From Amphibiibacter pelophylacis (GTDB lineage: Bacteria; Pseudomonadota; Gammaproteobacteria; Burkholderiales; Burkholderiaceae_C), in NCBI RefSeq assembly GCF_037688875.1, contig NZ_JAWDIE010000010.1:62001-126000 (forward strand): a stretch of 64,000 nucleotides of DNA, given 5' to 3'. Both the position numbers and the translations under genes were made by a program. The notes under the pieces were generated by a model. It worked only from the letters and a program-made list of their open reading frames with translations, was not told the origin of the DNA and ran no database searches. Positions within the stretch are counted from its first letter, which is position 1, and the number at the start of each line of letters is the position of its first letter. Shown piece by piece: positions 26,238 through 34,133 of the stretch.

Positions 26238-27716
26238 TCAGCGCGCCGGGTCCGTCGCAAAACCACCGCCCAGCGCGGCCACCAGCGCCAGGCTGGTCTG
26301 CCACTGGCGCTGGCGCAGGCCCTGCTGCTGCTGCTGCGCCGCCAGCGCGGCGGTCTGCGCGTCCAGCGCCTCCAGGGCGTTGCCCAGGCCTTCGCGGTAG
26401 CGCAGGCGGGCCAGATCGGCGGCCTTGGCGGCCTGGTCCACAGCCGTCTGCTGGGCCGCGATCTGGGCGTCCAGCGCGCGGCGGGTCTGCCACTGGTCGA
26501 CCGCATCGTTCAGCGCGGTGACCAGGGTCTGGTTGTACTGGGCCACGGCTTGGTCATAGCGGGCGTCCTGCTGAGCCAGGCCTGCGCGCAGGCGGCCACC
26601 GTCAAACAGCGGCAGGCTGATGCTGGGCCCGATGTTGGCAAACAGCGACGGGATCGAGAACAGCGTCAGCGTGTCCTGGCTGCCCAGTGATCCGGCCAGC
26701 GCACCCAGCGAGACATTGGGCATGAAGCGCGCTTTCTGCGCGCTCACGCTGGCCTGCGCGGCCTCGACGCGCCAGCGCGCCGCGACCAGATCCGGCCGGC
26801 GGCCCAGCAGACCCACGGCCAGGTCGCCCGGCAGACGGCGTCCCAGCGCCAGCAGCGCGGGGGCGTCCAGGCGCGGAGCGCGCAAATCCAGCGTGCTGTC
26901 CGGCCCGGCGCCGATCAAAGTGGCGAGAGCCAGACGGGCGTGCTGCACGGTCTGGCGGCTGGCCTCCAGCTGCTGGCGAGCCTGCGCCTGAGCGCTGCGC
27001 GAGCGCGCCAGGGTGATGGCGTTGTCCAGGCCATCGCGGCTGCGCTGCTGCACCAGAGCCAGCAGGCGGGTGGCCGTGTCCACCCCGGTCTGGGCCAGCT
27101 TTTGCGTGACCTGCGCCTGCGCCCAGGCCACATAAGCCTGCGTCACCTGCGTGGACAGCGCCAGCCGGGCGGCGTGGGTATCGACCTCGGCGGCTCGCGC
27201 CTGGCCGACCGCGGCCTGCAGCGCCTGGGCGTTGGCGCCCCACAAATCCAGATCCCAGCTAGCGCGTACCAGCGCGTTTTCGCCCAGCTTGGGATTGCCG
27301 TCCAGCACCTGCGGCGCCAGACCCGTCGGCAGACGCGTCAGCGACACGCCGCCGCTGGCGCCCACACTGGGACGCGACTGCGCCAGCACGCCGCCCGCCG
27401 CCGCCTGCGCCTCGCGCCAGCGCGCCTGAGCCAGCGCCAGCGTGGGGCTGCCTTTGAGCGCCCGCTCGATCAGGCTGTTGAGCTGCGCGTCACCCAGCGC
27501 CGTCCACCAATCCTGGCGCGGCCAGGCGGCGGGGCTGAGGTCGGTCGTGCTGCGCGTGGCGCTCAGGCGGGTGGCGTCCAGCGCCTGGGCCTGCGGCGCC
27601 AGACCCGCCGGGCTGGCGCAGGCGGCCAGCAGCGCGCTCGCGGCCAAGGCGCTGATCAAGGCGCTGGAGGGCCAGCGGCGCTGGCGGGTCAGGGTTTGGG
27701 AAGGCATGGGGCTCAT
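26238..27716 (-). CDS. Outer membrane efflux lipoprotein, NodT/OprM family
   Basis: 492 residues from the ATG at 27716 (a second ATG at codon 4 is equally possible). Lipobox LLAAC at about residues 29-33 and two homologous TolC-type halves: early WWTALGDAQLNSLIERALKGSPTLALAQARWREA and later GRRPDLVAARWRVEAAQASVSAQKARFMPNVSL, a NodT signature. Forms the trimeric exit duct for the EmrAB pump. First gene of the operon, directly behind the promoter/operator at 27752-27780. Confidence 0.93.
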   Translation of the reverse strand: MSPMPSQTLTRQRRWPSSALISALAASALLAACASPAGLAPQAQALDATRLSATRSTTDLSPAAWPRQDWWTALGDAQLNSLIERALKGSPTLALAQARWREAQAAAGGVLAQSRPSVGASGGVSLTRLPTGLAPQVLDGNPKLGENALVRASWDLDLWGANAQALQAAVGQARAAEVDTHAARLALSTQVTQAYVAWAQAQVTQKLAQTGVDTATRLLALVQQRSRDGLDNAITLARSRSAQAQARQQLEASRQTVQHARLALATLIGAGPDSTLDLRAPRLDAPALLALGRRLPGDLAVGLLGRRPDLVAARWRVEAAQASVSAQKARFMPNVSLGALAGSLGSQDTLTLFSIPSLFANIGPSISLPLFDGGRLRAGLAQQDARYDQAVAQYNQTLVTALNDAVDQWQTRRALDAQIAAQQTAVDQAAKAADLARLRYREGLGNALEALDAQTAALAAQQQQQGLRQRQWQTSLALVAALGGGFATDPAR

Positions 27717-27751
27717 GGCTTTGCTTCGAAGTGTTCACTGCACGGGATCGA

Positions 27752-27780
27752 ATTATTAGCTTTCAAACTATTAGCATCAA
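27752..27780 (-). promoter_or_regulatory. Promoter of the efflux operon
   Basis: Minus strand TTGATG (27780-27775, four of six matches), 17-bp spacer, AATAAT (27757-27752, five of six). Predicted start near 27745, about 30 nt before the first ATG. This is one of the best sigma70 promoters in the window. Confidence 0.65.
27757..27770. promoter_or_regulatory. Operator-like imperfect palindrome in the efflux promoter spacer
   Basis: TAGCTTTCAAACTA, symmetric at 10 of 14 positions (TAGnTTnnAAnCTA), with outer TA/TA symmetry one base further out (27754-27773). It lies between -35 and -10. Size, AT-richness and placement fit a MarR-type repressor site; the TTAGC half-site resembles SlyA/MarR boxes. 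Confidence 0.5.
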
Positions 27781-27899
27781 CTTGACTGCGCTGTCACCCT
27801 TTCAGGCCCAGGGTCTTGCCGCAGTCCAGCGCCCTGCCCCGCACGGCCTTGCTGCGTGAGACAATCCGGCGCTCTAATTTCAGCCTCTGGATCTACACC

Positions 27900-29321
27900 A
27901 TGAACCGCTGCAGCGACGACACCGCCTCCGCCACTTCCGATCTTTCTTCATCCGCCAATTCCCCGGCAACGTCTGGCAAAAAGGTCTATATCAAGACTTT
28001 TGGCTGCCAGATGAACGAGTACGACTCGGGCAAGATGCTCGACGTGCTGCGCGAAGCCGACGGCTACACGCCCACCGACAACGTCGAAGAAGCCGACCTG
28101 GTGCTGTTCAACACCTGCTCGGTGCGCGAAAAGGCGCAGGAAAAAGTCTTCTCCGACCTGGGCCGCGTGCGGCACCTGAAGCAAAAAGGCGTGCTGATTG
28201 GCGTGGGCGGCTGCGTGGCCAGCCAGGAGGGCGAGGCCATCATCAGCCGTGCGCCTTTTGTCGATGTGGTATTCGGCCCGCAGACCCTACACCGCCTGCC
28301 GCAGATGCTCCAGGACCGGCGCGCACGGGCCAAGCCGCAGGTGGATATCCAGTTCCCGGAGATCGAGAAGTTCGACCATCTGCCACCCGCGCGCGTCGAT
28401 GGCGCCAGCGCCTTTGTCTCGATCATGGAAGGCTGCAGCAAATACTGCGCCTACTGCGTCGTGCCCTATACGCGCGGCGAAGAGTTTTCACGCCCCTTTG
28501 AAGACGTGCTGGTTGAAATTGCCGGCCTGGCCGATCAGGGCGTCAAGGAAATCAACCTGTTGGGACAGAATGTCAACGCCTGGCGCGGCACCGTGGGCCC
28601 GGGCGGAGAAACCGCCGATTTCGCTACGCTGCTGGAATATGTCGGCGACATTCCCGGCATCCAGCGCCTGCGTTTCACCACCAGCCACCCCAACGAATTC
28701 AGCCAGCGCATCATTGACGCCTACGCCAAAGTGCCGCAACTGGTGAACCATCTGCACCTGCCTGTGCAGCACGGTTCGGACCGCATCCTGTCGGCCATGA
28801 AACGCGGCTACACCGCGCTGGAATTCAAATCCATCATCCGGCGCCTTCGGCTTGTGCGCCCGGACATCAGCGTGTCCAGCGATTTCATCGTGGGCTACCC
28901 CGGCGAAACCGAGGCCGATTTCGAAAAACTGATGCAACTGGTCACCGATGTCGGGTTTGACGCCAGTTTCAGCTTCATTTACAGCCCGCGCCCCGGCACG
29001 CCCGCCGCCGCTTTGCACGACGATACCCCGCACGAGGTCAAACTGGTCCGCCTGCAGCGCCTGCAGGCCCAGCTGGATGTGCAGCAGCAGGCCATAGGCC
29101 GCACACGCATCAATACCGTGCAGCGGATTCTGGTCGAAGGCCCGAGCAAAAAGGACAAAACCGAGCTGATGGGCCGCACCGAATGCAACCGCATCGTCAA
29201 TTTCCCCGGCGGTCCGCAGCCGCAGCGCCTGGTGGGACAGTTAATGGATGTGCGCATCACCCAGGCTTTTGCACATTCACTGCGCGGCGAGATTCTGGTC
29301 AAGGACGACGCCCCGGCCTGA
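27900..29321 (+). CDS. miaB: tRNA-2-methylthio-N6-dimethylallyladenosine synthase
   Basis: 473 residues from the ATG at 27900. UPF0004 domain with cysteines C36 (KTFGCQMNEYDS), C73 (FNTCSVREKA) and C105 (GVGGCVASQ) for the auxiliary cluster; radical SAM CxxxCxxC at C179, C183, C186 (GCSKYCAYCVVPYTRG); C-terminal TRAM domain. It adds the methylthio group to i6A37 of tRNAs reading UNN codons. The first ~25 residues are a Ser/Thr/Ala-rich extension not conserved in E. coli MiaB; a downstream start is not available as ATG near the domain. Confidence 0.96.
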   Translation: MNRCSDDTASATSDLSSSANSPATSGKKVYIKTFGCQMNEYDSGKMLDVLREADGYTPTDNVEEADLVLFNTCSVREKAQEKVFSDLGRVRHLKQKGVLIGVGGCVASQEGEAIISRAPFVDVVFGPQTLHRLPQMLQDRRARAKPQVDIQFPEIEKFDHLPPARVDGASAFVSIMEGCSKYCAYCVVPYTRGEEFSRPFEDVLVEIAGLADQGVKEINLLGQNVNAWRGTVGPGGETADFATLLEYVGDIPGIQRLRFTTSHPNEFSQRIIDAYAKVPQLVNHLHLPVQHGSDRILSAMKRGYTALEFKSIIRRLRLVRPDISVSSDFIVGYPGETEADFEKLMQLVTDVGFDASFSFIYSPRPGTPAAALHDDTPHEVKLVRLQRLQAQLDVQQQAIGRTRINTVQRILVEGPSKKDKTELMGRTECNRIVNFPGGPQPQRLVGQLMDVRITQAFAHSLRGEILVKDDAPA

Positions 29322-29345
29322 TTCTCCCCGGGGGAAACTGACTTT

Positions 29346-30308
29346 TCAGCGCACCAGATCGCGCAGTGCGCTGTCCCAGTCGGGATACAGAAACGGCTGG
29401 CCGTCCAGCCCCGGCCAGGTCGCGCCCTCGCCCAGCAGTCGGGCAGGCTGCACGCGCTGGCCGTCCAGCACCAGATCAGCCAGCTCGCCCAAAGCCAGGC
29501 GCAGCGCAGCACCGGGCACGCACAACCACTGCGGCCGTCCCAGCGCCCACGCCATGCGCCGCGTGAAATCGGCCTGCGTCAGCGGCTGCGGCGCCACCAG
29601 GTTGACCGGGCCGCTGGCGTTGCAGCGCGCGTCCATCAGCGCCAGCGCGGCACGCACCCAGTCGTCGATGTGGATCCAGCTCTGGTACTGCTGACCATCG
29701 CCCAGGCGCGCCGCCAGGCCCAGCAGCGCGGGCCTCTTGAGCTGGGGCCACAGACCGCCCTGGCGGGCCATCACCAGCCCGGTACGCAGCAGCACCAACC
29801 GCGCCTGCGGCAGCGCTTCGCCCAGCGCCTGCGCGGCAGCCTCCCATTCGCGGCACAGCGCGGCGGCAAAGCCGGGCGCAGCCGGTGGCGTCTGGTTCTC
29901 AGCCAGCGCCTGCGCACCCGTGTCGCCGTAAATGCCGATGGCCGAGCCACTTAGGATCACGCGCGGCCCGGTGATCTGGCCCTGCGAAGCAGCCGAAGCC
30001 GAAGCGGCCAGCGCCTGCAGCTGGCGTGTCACGCCGATGCGGCTGGCACGCAGCAGCGCCTGACGTGCGGGCGTCCAGCGCCCGCCCGCGATCGATTCGC
30101 CCGCCAGATTGATCCAGACCTCGCAGCCCAGCGCGAGCTGGGCCACCGGGCCTTCGAGCGACGCCACCGCCTGCACGCCCGCACCACACAGGGCCGCAAC
30201 CTGCGCTGGCCTGCGGCTGTAGACCCAGACCTGATCGCCGCGCGCCAGCAGCGCCCGGCACAGCGCCTGGCCCAGCAGGCCGGTTCCGCCTGTCATAAAG
30301 ACTTTCAT
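29346..30308 (-). CDS. TIGR01777-family NAD(P)-binding epimerase-like protein (YfcH-like)
   Basis: 320 residues. N-terminal Rossmann loop MTGGTGLLGQALCRALLARGDQV, then WINLAGESIAGGRWTPARQALLRASRIGVTRQL, the diagnostic stretch of TIGR01777/YfcH proteins, and a C-terminal DUF1731-like end (LGEGATWPGLDGQPFLYPDWDSALRDL). The family belongs to extended SDRs; its physiological reaction is not known. Convergent with miaB, 24 bp between stops and no clear terminator. The ATG is followed by a short leader with GGGTATCC only, so translation signals are weak. Confidence 0.88.
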   Translation of the reverse strand: MKVFMTGGTGLLGQALCRALLARGDQVWVYSRRPAQVAALCGAGVQAVASLEGPVAQLALGCEVWINLAGESIAGGRWTPARQALLRASRIGVTRQLQALAASASAASQGQITGPRVILSGSAIGIYGDTGAQALAENQTPPAAPGFAAALCREWEAAAQALGEALPQARLVLLRTGLVMARQGGLWPQLKRPALLGLAARLGDGQQYQSWIHIDDWVRAALALMDARCNASGPVNLVAPQPLTQADFTRRMAWALGRPQWLCVPGAALRLALGELADLVLDGQRVQPARLLGEGATWPGLDGQPFLYPDWDSALRDLVR

Positions 30309-30369
30309 GGGTATCCTTTGGGGGGTGAGTTCGGGGTTTAAATTGAAGTTTGAAGCGCACAGAATGCAA

Positions 30370-30401
30370 AAAACCCGAACACCTTGCGGTGATCGGGTTT
30401 T
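30370..30401 (-). terminator. Intrinsic terminator after the H-NS-like gene
   Basis: Nine-bp stem AAAACCCGA (30370-30378) with TCGGGTTTT (30393-30401), topped by an inner CACC/GGTG stem (30380-30383 with 30388-30391). A-tract on the plus strand gives the U-tract on the minus strand. Confidence 0.75.
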
Positions 30402-30459
30402 GAAAGATCAGACCTGGAACGACGGAATCAGCGTCAGGATCAGTCCTTTACCGCAGTTT

Positions 30460-30777
30460 TCAGACGGCGAAGCTTTCCAGCGTGCGGCCGCCTTCAATGG
30501 CGTCGCGCAGCCAGCGCGGTTTCAGGCCACGGCCCGTCCAGCTGTTGCCGGTGGCGGCATCACGGTATTTGGCTTCCAGCTTTTTACCGGCAGCGGCAGA
30601 GCGCGCACGGCCTGCCGTTGCGCCACGCTCGGGAATATCGTCTTTGGTCAGGTCGTAACGCTGCATCAGATCGCGAATCTGGCCGATAGCGCCCGCGCGC
30701 TCTTCACGCTGGCGGCGCGAAATCTGTTCTTCAAGGGCGGCTTTTTCAGCCATCAGCTGGTCGAGGGACTTGTCCAT
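30460..30777 (-). CDS. H-NS family nucleoid-associated protein
   Basis: 105 residues from the ATG at 30777, chosen because AGGAGA sits 6-8 nt upstream. N-terminal coiled coil (about 1-45, LDQLMAEKAALEEQISRRQREE) for oligomerisation and C-terminal DNA-binding motif WTGRGLKPRWL, matching the H-NS WxGRGxxPxW core. Small H-NS proteins of this size are common in Burkholderiales and silence AT-rich DNA. Stand-alone gene with extended -10 promoter and terminator. Confidence 0.92.
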   Translation of the reverse strand: MDKSLDQLMAEKAALEEQISRRQREERAGAIGQIRDLMQRYDLTKDDIPERGATAGRARSAAAGKKLEAKYRDAATGNSWTGRGLKPRWLRDAIEGGRTLESFAV

Positions 30778-30813
30778 GGGTTCTCCTGAAAGGGAAAGAT
30801 AAACTGTGGTGCG

Positions 30814-30822
30814 ATTATGCCA
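30814..30822 (-). promoter_or_regulatory. Extended -10 promoter of the H-NS-like gene
   Basis: Minus strand TGGCATAAT: CATAAT matches the -10 consensus at five of six positions and is preceded by TGn. No good -35 at 17 bp. Predicted start near 30807, giving a 30-nt leader. Confidence 0.45.
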
Positions 30823-30872
30823 AACTTTATTTCCCTTTCCTGGCAAAAGATCACGTAAAGAAATATTTTGCG

Positions 30873-31145
30873 TCAGGCTTCGGGCGGAACATAACCGGCG
30901 GGCTGATCGCCACCGCCGCCAAACAGGAACTGTTCCATCTGCCGGGCCAGATACTGGCGCGCGCGCAGGTCGGCCAGATTCAGACGGTTTTCATTGACCA
31001 GCATGGTCTGATGACGCTTCCAGGCTTCAAAAGCCTCGTGGCTGATCTGGTTGTATATGCGCGCACCCAGTTCGCCCGGATAGGGGGCGTAGGTCATGCC
31101 GGGGGCCTCTTTTTTGAGGTAAACGCATTGCACCATGCGGGTCAT
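30873..31145 (-). CDS. yggX: Fe(II)-trafficking protein YggX
   Basis: 90 residues, the family size. MTRMVQCVYLKKEAPGMTYAPYPGELGARIYNQISHEAFEAW matches YggX closely, including the single conserved cysteine (C7) and the PYPGELG motif. YggX protects labile Fe-S clusters and is linked to iron handling and oxidative stress. AGGAGAA precedes the ATG. The C-terminus is extended by a Gly-rich GGGGDQPAGYVPPEA tail. Confidence 0.95.
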   Translation of the reverse strand: MTRMVQCVYLKKEAPGMTYAPYPGELGARIYNQISHEAFEAWKRHQTMLVNENRLNLADLRARQYLARQMEQFLFGGGGDQPAGYVPPEA

Positions 31146-31280
31146 GGCGATTCTCCTGGTGGGATGGATAAAGCGTGGGCGCCATCGGGTCGGGCCGCAC
31201 GGTGTGGTCGCGAATATAGGGCATATCGGGCGGTTGTGCTGCTGCCGGGTTTGCAGCCCGCCCCTTATTGGAAGGACCGA

Positions 31281-31550
31281 TCAGGCCGTGCGCATGGACA
31301 GCACCAGCACACCCGACATCACCGCCAGCACGGCCAGGTAACTGACCATGGCGCCGTCATAACCCAGCATGGCAAGGCCCCCGGCCCAGACCGCCATACC
31401 CGCCAGGGCGCAGGCCAGCGCCAACCCCCCCCAGGTGCGGTGGGCCAGAGCCAAAGGCCACAGGCGGCGGGCCACCAGCGGCAGCGTGGCGGCCAGAAAC
31501 CACACCGGCCACAGCCACTGCGCCAGATGCCAGGCGACGTCCAGAATCAT
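31281..31550 (-). CDS. Small inner membrane protein of unknown function
   Basis: 89 residues from the ATG at 31550, preceded by a strong AGGAGAG site 4 nt away. The frame is open far upstream through hemA antisense DNA, so only the part from 31550 is credible. Three hydrophobic segments fill most of the protein (about 10-27, 40-62, 68-86) with a basic VARRLW turn after the first. No family recognised. It is divergent from hemA, with 120 bp between start codons, and is followed 135 bp on by yggX on the same strand. Confidence 0.72.
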   Translation of the reverse strand: MILDVAWHLAQWLWPVWFLAATLPLVARRLWPLALAHRTWGGLALACALAGMAVWAGGLAMLGYDGAMVSYLAVLAVMSGVLVLSMRTA

Positions 31551-31658
31551 GATCTCTCCTGCGCACTGCGTCCGGGGTGGGCCCGAGGGCCCCGGATCAT
31601 AGAAATAAGCTATCAAAACGAAACAGCCCTTTGTGCCCGCAGGACTGTCCGACAATTT

Positions 31659-31664
31659 TATAAT
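31659..31664 (+). promoter_or_regulatory. hemA -10 box adjoining the start codon
   Basis: Perfect TATAAT ending only six bases before the hemA ATG at 31671. No Shine-Dalgarno sequence fits between them and no good -35 box lies 16-18 bp upstream. Transcription from it would begin at or next to the ATG. Confidence 0.5.
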
Positions 31665-31670
31665 CACGCC

Positions 31671-33011
31671 ATGCACATGATGACCCTGGGGCTGAACCAC
31701 ACCACCGCGCCGCTGGACGTGCGCGGTCGGCTGGCGTTTTCCCTGGATCAGATCCAGCAGGCGCTGCGTGCCATCCACGGCCGTCTGCAAGGCAATGGCC
31801 GCAGTGCGCCCGAGGCCGCGCTGCTGTCGACCTGCAACCGCACCGAACTGTATCTGGCTGCGCCGCGTGGCGCCAAGCTGGCCCAATGTCCGGTGATGTC
31901 GCAGGCCGGGACCGACGCCGAGCGCGAGGCCCTGATCCACGCCGCGCTCGAGTGGCTGGCCCAGCACGGCGGCATCGCCGCGGGCGAGCTGCGCCACCAC
32001 CTGTACGTGCGCGCCCACACCGACGCGGCGCGCCACGCCTTCCGCGTGGCCAGCGGGCTGGATTCCATGGTGCTGGGCGAGCCGCAGATTCTGGGCCAGA
32101 TGAAGCAGGCGGTGCGCGAAGCCGAAGCCGCAGGCACCCTGGGCACGACGCTGCACCAGCTTTTCCAGCGTTCGTTTGCGGTCGCCAAAGAGGTGCGCAG
32201 CACCACCGACATCGGCAGCCATTCGATCAGCATGGCCGCCGCAGCCGTGCGTCTGGCCAGCCAGATTTTTGAAGATATTGCCGATCTGAACGTGCTTTTT
32301 ATTGGCGCAGGCGAAATGATCGAGCTGGTCGCCACGCACTTCGCGGCGCGCCAGCCCAGAACGCTGACCATCGCCAACCGCACGCAGTCGCGCGGCGAGG
32401 CACTGGCCCAGCGCCTGAACGGCCGCGTCATGCCGCTGGCCGACGTGCCCGCCAACCTTGGAAAGCACGACATCGTCGTGTCCTGCACCGCCAGCTCGGT
32501 GCCCATCGTGGGCCTGGGTGCGGTCGAACAGGCGCTGCGTCAACGCCGCCATGCGCCGATGTTCATGGTCGATCTGGCCGTGCCGCGCGACATCGAAACC
32601 GCCGTGGCGCAGCTGGACGACGTTTATCTGTACACCGTGGACGATCTGGCCAGCGTGGTGCGCGAGGGCGGCGAAAAGCGCCAGGCCGCCGTGCAGCAGG
32701 CCGAAACCATCATCGATCTGGGCGTGCAGCATTTTGCCGACTGGCTGTCGCAGCGCGGCTCGGTGCCGCTGATCCGCCAGCTGGGCGATCAGGCTCAAGC
32801 CTGGCGCGAGGCCGAAGTCCACAAGGCGCAGCGCCTGCTGGCCAAAGGCCGACCGGTGGACGAGGTGCTGGACCAGCTCGCTGCCGCGCTCAACCAGAAG
32901 TGGCTGCACGGCCCGCTGGCCGAGCTGGGCCGCCTGCAGGGCGACGAGCGCGCCGAGGTCGAGCGCAGCGTCGAACGCCTGCTGCTGCGCCGCCAGCGCA
33001 ACCCCTCCTAG
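31671..33011 (+). CDS. hemA: Glutamyl-tRNA reductase
   Basis: 446 residues from ATG 31671 (second and third Met codons at 31677 and 31680). N-terminal catalytic domain with GLNHTTAPLDVR and the nucleophile cysteine in LLSTCNRTELYL; then FRVASGLDSMVLGEPQILGQMK, a NADPH-binding domain with FIGAGEMIEL, and the dimerisation helix at the end. Reduces Glu-tRNA to glutamate-1-semialdehyde, the first committed step of C5 haem synthesis. prfA follows 6 bp later and prmC overlaps prfA, the classic hemA-prfA-prmC order. The frame is open upstream to 31011 but without homology. Confidence 0.96.
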   Translation: MHMMTLGLNHTTAPLDVRGRLAFSLDQIQQALRAIHGRLQGNGRSAPEAALLSTCNRTELYLAAPRGAKLAQCPVMSQAGTDAEREALIHAALEWLAQHGGIAAGELRHHLYVRAHTDAARHAFRVASGLDSMVLGEPQILGQMKQAVREAEAAGTLGTTLHQLFQRSFAVAKEVRSTTDIGSHSISMAAAAVRLASQIFEDIADLNVLFIGAGEMIELVATHFAARQPRTLTIANRTQSRGEALAQRLNGRVMPLADVPANLGKHDIVVSCTASSVPIVGLGAVEQALRQRRHAPMFMVDLAVPRDIETAVAQLDDVYLYTVDDLASVVREGGEKRQAAVQQAETIIDLGVQHFADWLSQRGSVPLIRQLGDQAQAWREAEVHKAQRLLAKGRPVDEVLDQLAAALNQKWLHGPLAELGRLQGDERAEVERSVERLLLRRQRNPS

Positions 33012-33017
33012 TCCGCG

Positions 33018-34133
33018 ATGAAAGCCGAGTGGCGCGAGCGTTTCGCGCGTCTGGCCCTGCGCCGCGCCGAGCTGGATGCCAGCCTGAGCGACCCCGCCGT
33101 GCTGGCCGATATCAAACGCTGGCGCCAGCTCTCGCGCGAGCACGGCGAGGCCAGCCAGGTGCTGGATCTCTACACCCGCCACCAGCAGCGCGAAAGTGAC
33201 GAAACCGCCGCGCGCGCCCTGCTGGACGACCCCGAAAGCCGCCAGGACGCCGACCTGATCGCCATGGCGCAGTCTGAAATCGCCGAGGCGCAGGCCGAGC
33301 AGACGCAGCTGCTGGAGCAGCTTCAGAGCGCGCTGCTGCCCCGCGATCCGGACGACGACCGCCCGGCGCTGGTCGAAATCCGCGCCGGAACTGGCGGCGA
33401 CGAATCGGCGCTGTTCGCGGGCGATCTGGCGCGCATGTACCTGCGTTACGCCGAGCGCCAAGGCTGGCGCAGCGAGATTCTGTCCGAGAGCAGCGCCGAC
33501 ATCGGCGGCTACAAGGAGGTCATCCTGCGGCTGGACGGCGAGGCGGCTTACGGCCAGCTCAAGTTCGAATCGGGCGGCCACCGCGTGCAGCGCGTGCCGG
33601 TGACCGAATCCCAGGGCCGCATCCACACCAGCGCCTGCACCGTGGCCGTGCTGCCCGAGCCCGACGAGGCCACCGAAATCACCCTGAACCCGGCCGATCT
33701 GCGCATCGACACCTTCCGCGCCAGCGGTGCGGGCGGCCAGCACATCAACAAGACCGATTCGGCCATCCGCATCACCCACCTGCCCACGGGCCTGGTCGCC
33801 GAATGCCAGGACGACCGCAGCCAGCACCGCAACAAGGCCAAGGCGATGATCGTGCTGCAGGCCCGCCTGAACGACCGCGAGCGCCAGCAGCGCCAGGCGC
33901 ACGAGGCAGCGACGCGCAAAGGCCTGATCGGTACGGGCGACCGCAGCGACCGCATCCGCACTTACAACTTTCCGCAGGGACGGCTCAGCGATCACCGCAT
34001 CAACCTGACGCTCTACCGCCTGGGTGCCATTCTGGATGGCGATCTGGCCGAAGTGGTCCAGGCGCTCCAGCAGGCGCAGGCGCAGGAGCAGCTCGCGCAG
34101 ATGGAAACCGGTGGCTGGGACACCCGCGCATGA
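33018..34133 (+). CDS. prfA: Peptide chain release factor 1
   Basis: 371 residues. The stop-codon recognition tripeptide is PVT (RVPVTESQGRIHTSA), the RF1 form (PxT) as opposed to RF2 SPF. The universal GGQ motif is in RASGAGGQHINKTDSAIRITH. RIRTYNFPQGRLSDHRINLTLY is also diagnostic. Recognises UAA and UAG at the ribosomal A site and triggers hydrolysis. The GGQ glutamine is methylated by PrmC, encoded by the next gene, whose ATG overlaps the prfA stop. Confidence 0.97.
   Translation: MKAEWRERFARLALRRAELDASLSDPAVLADIKRWRQLSREHGEASQVLDLYTRHQQRESDETAARALLDDPESRQDADLIAMAQSEIAEAQAEQTQLLEQLQSALLPRDPDDDRPALVEIRAGTGGDESALFAGDLARMYLRYAERQGWRSEILSESSADIGGYKEVILRLDGEAAYGQLKFESGGHRVQRVPVTESQGRIHTSACTVAVLPEPDEATEITLNPADLRIDTFRASGAGGQHINKTDSAIRITHLPTGLVAECQDDRSQHRNKAKAMIVLQARLNDRERQQRQAHEAATRKGLIGTGDRSDRIRTYNFPQGRLSDHRINLTLYRLGAILDGDLAEVVQALQQAQAQEQLAQMETGGWDTRA

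Noticed and set aside
29322..29345. Possible terminator between miaB and the epimerase gene
   Set aside because: The CCCCGGGG palindrome has no loop and no T-run.
31551..33995. Upstream part of the 904-codon frame across hemA/prfA antisense
   Set aside because: Only the last 89 codons (31281-31550) have a ribosome site and a plausible protein; the remainder mirrors hemA and prfA.
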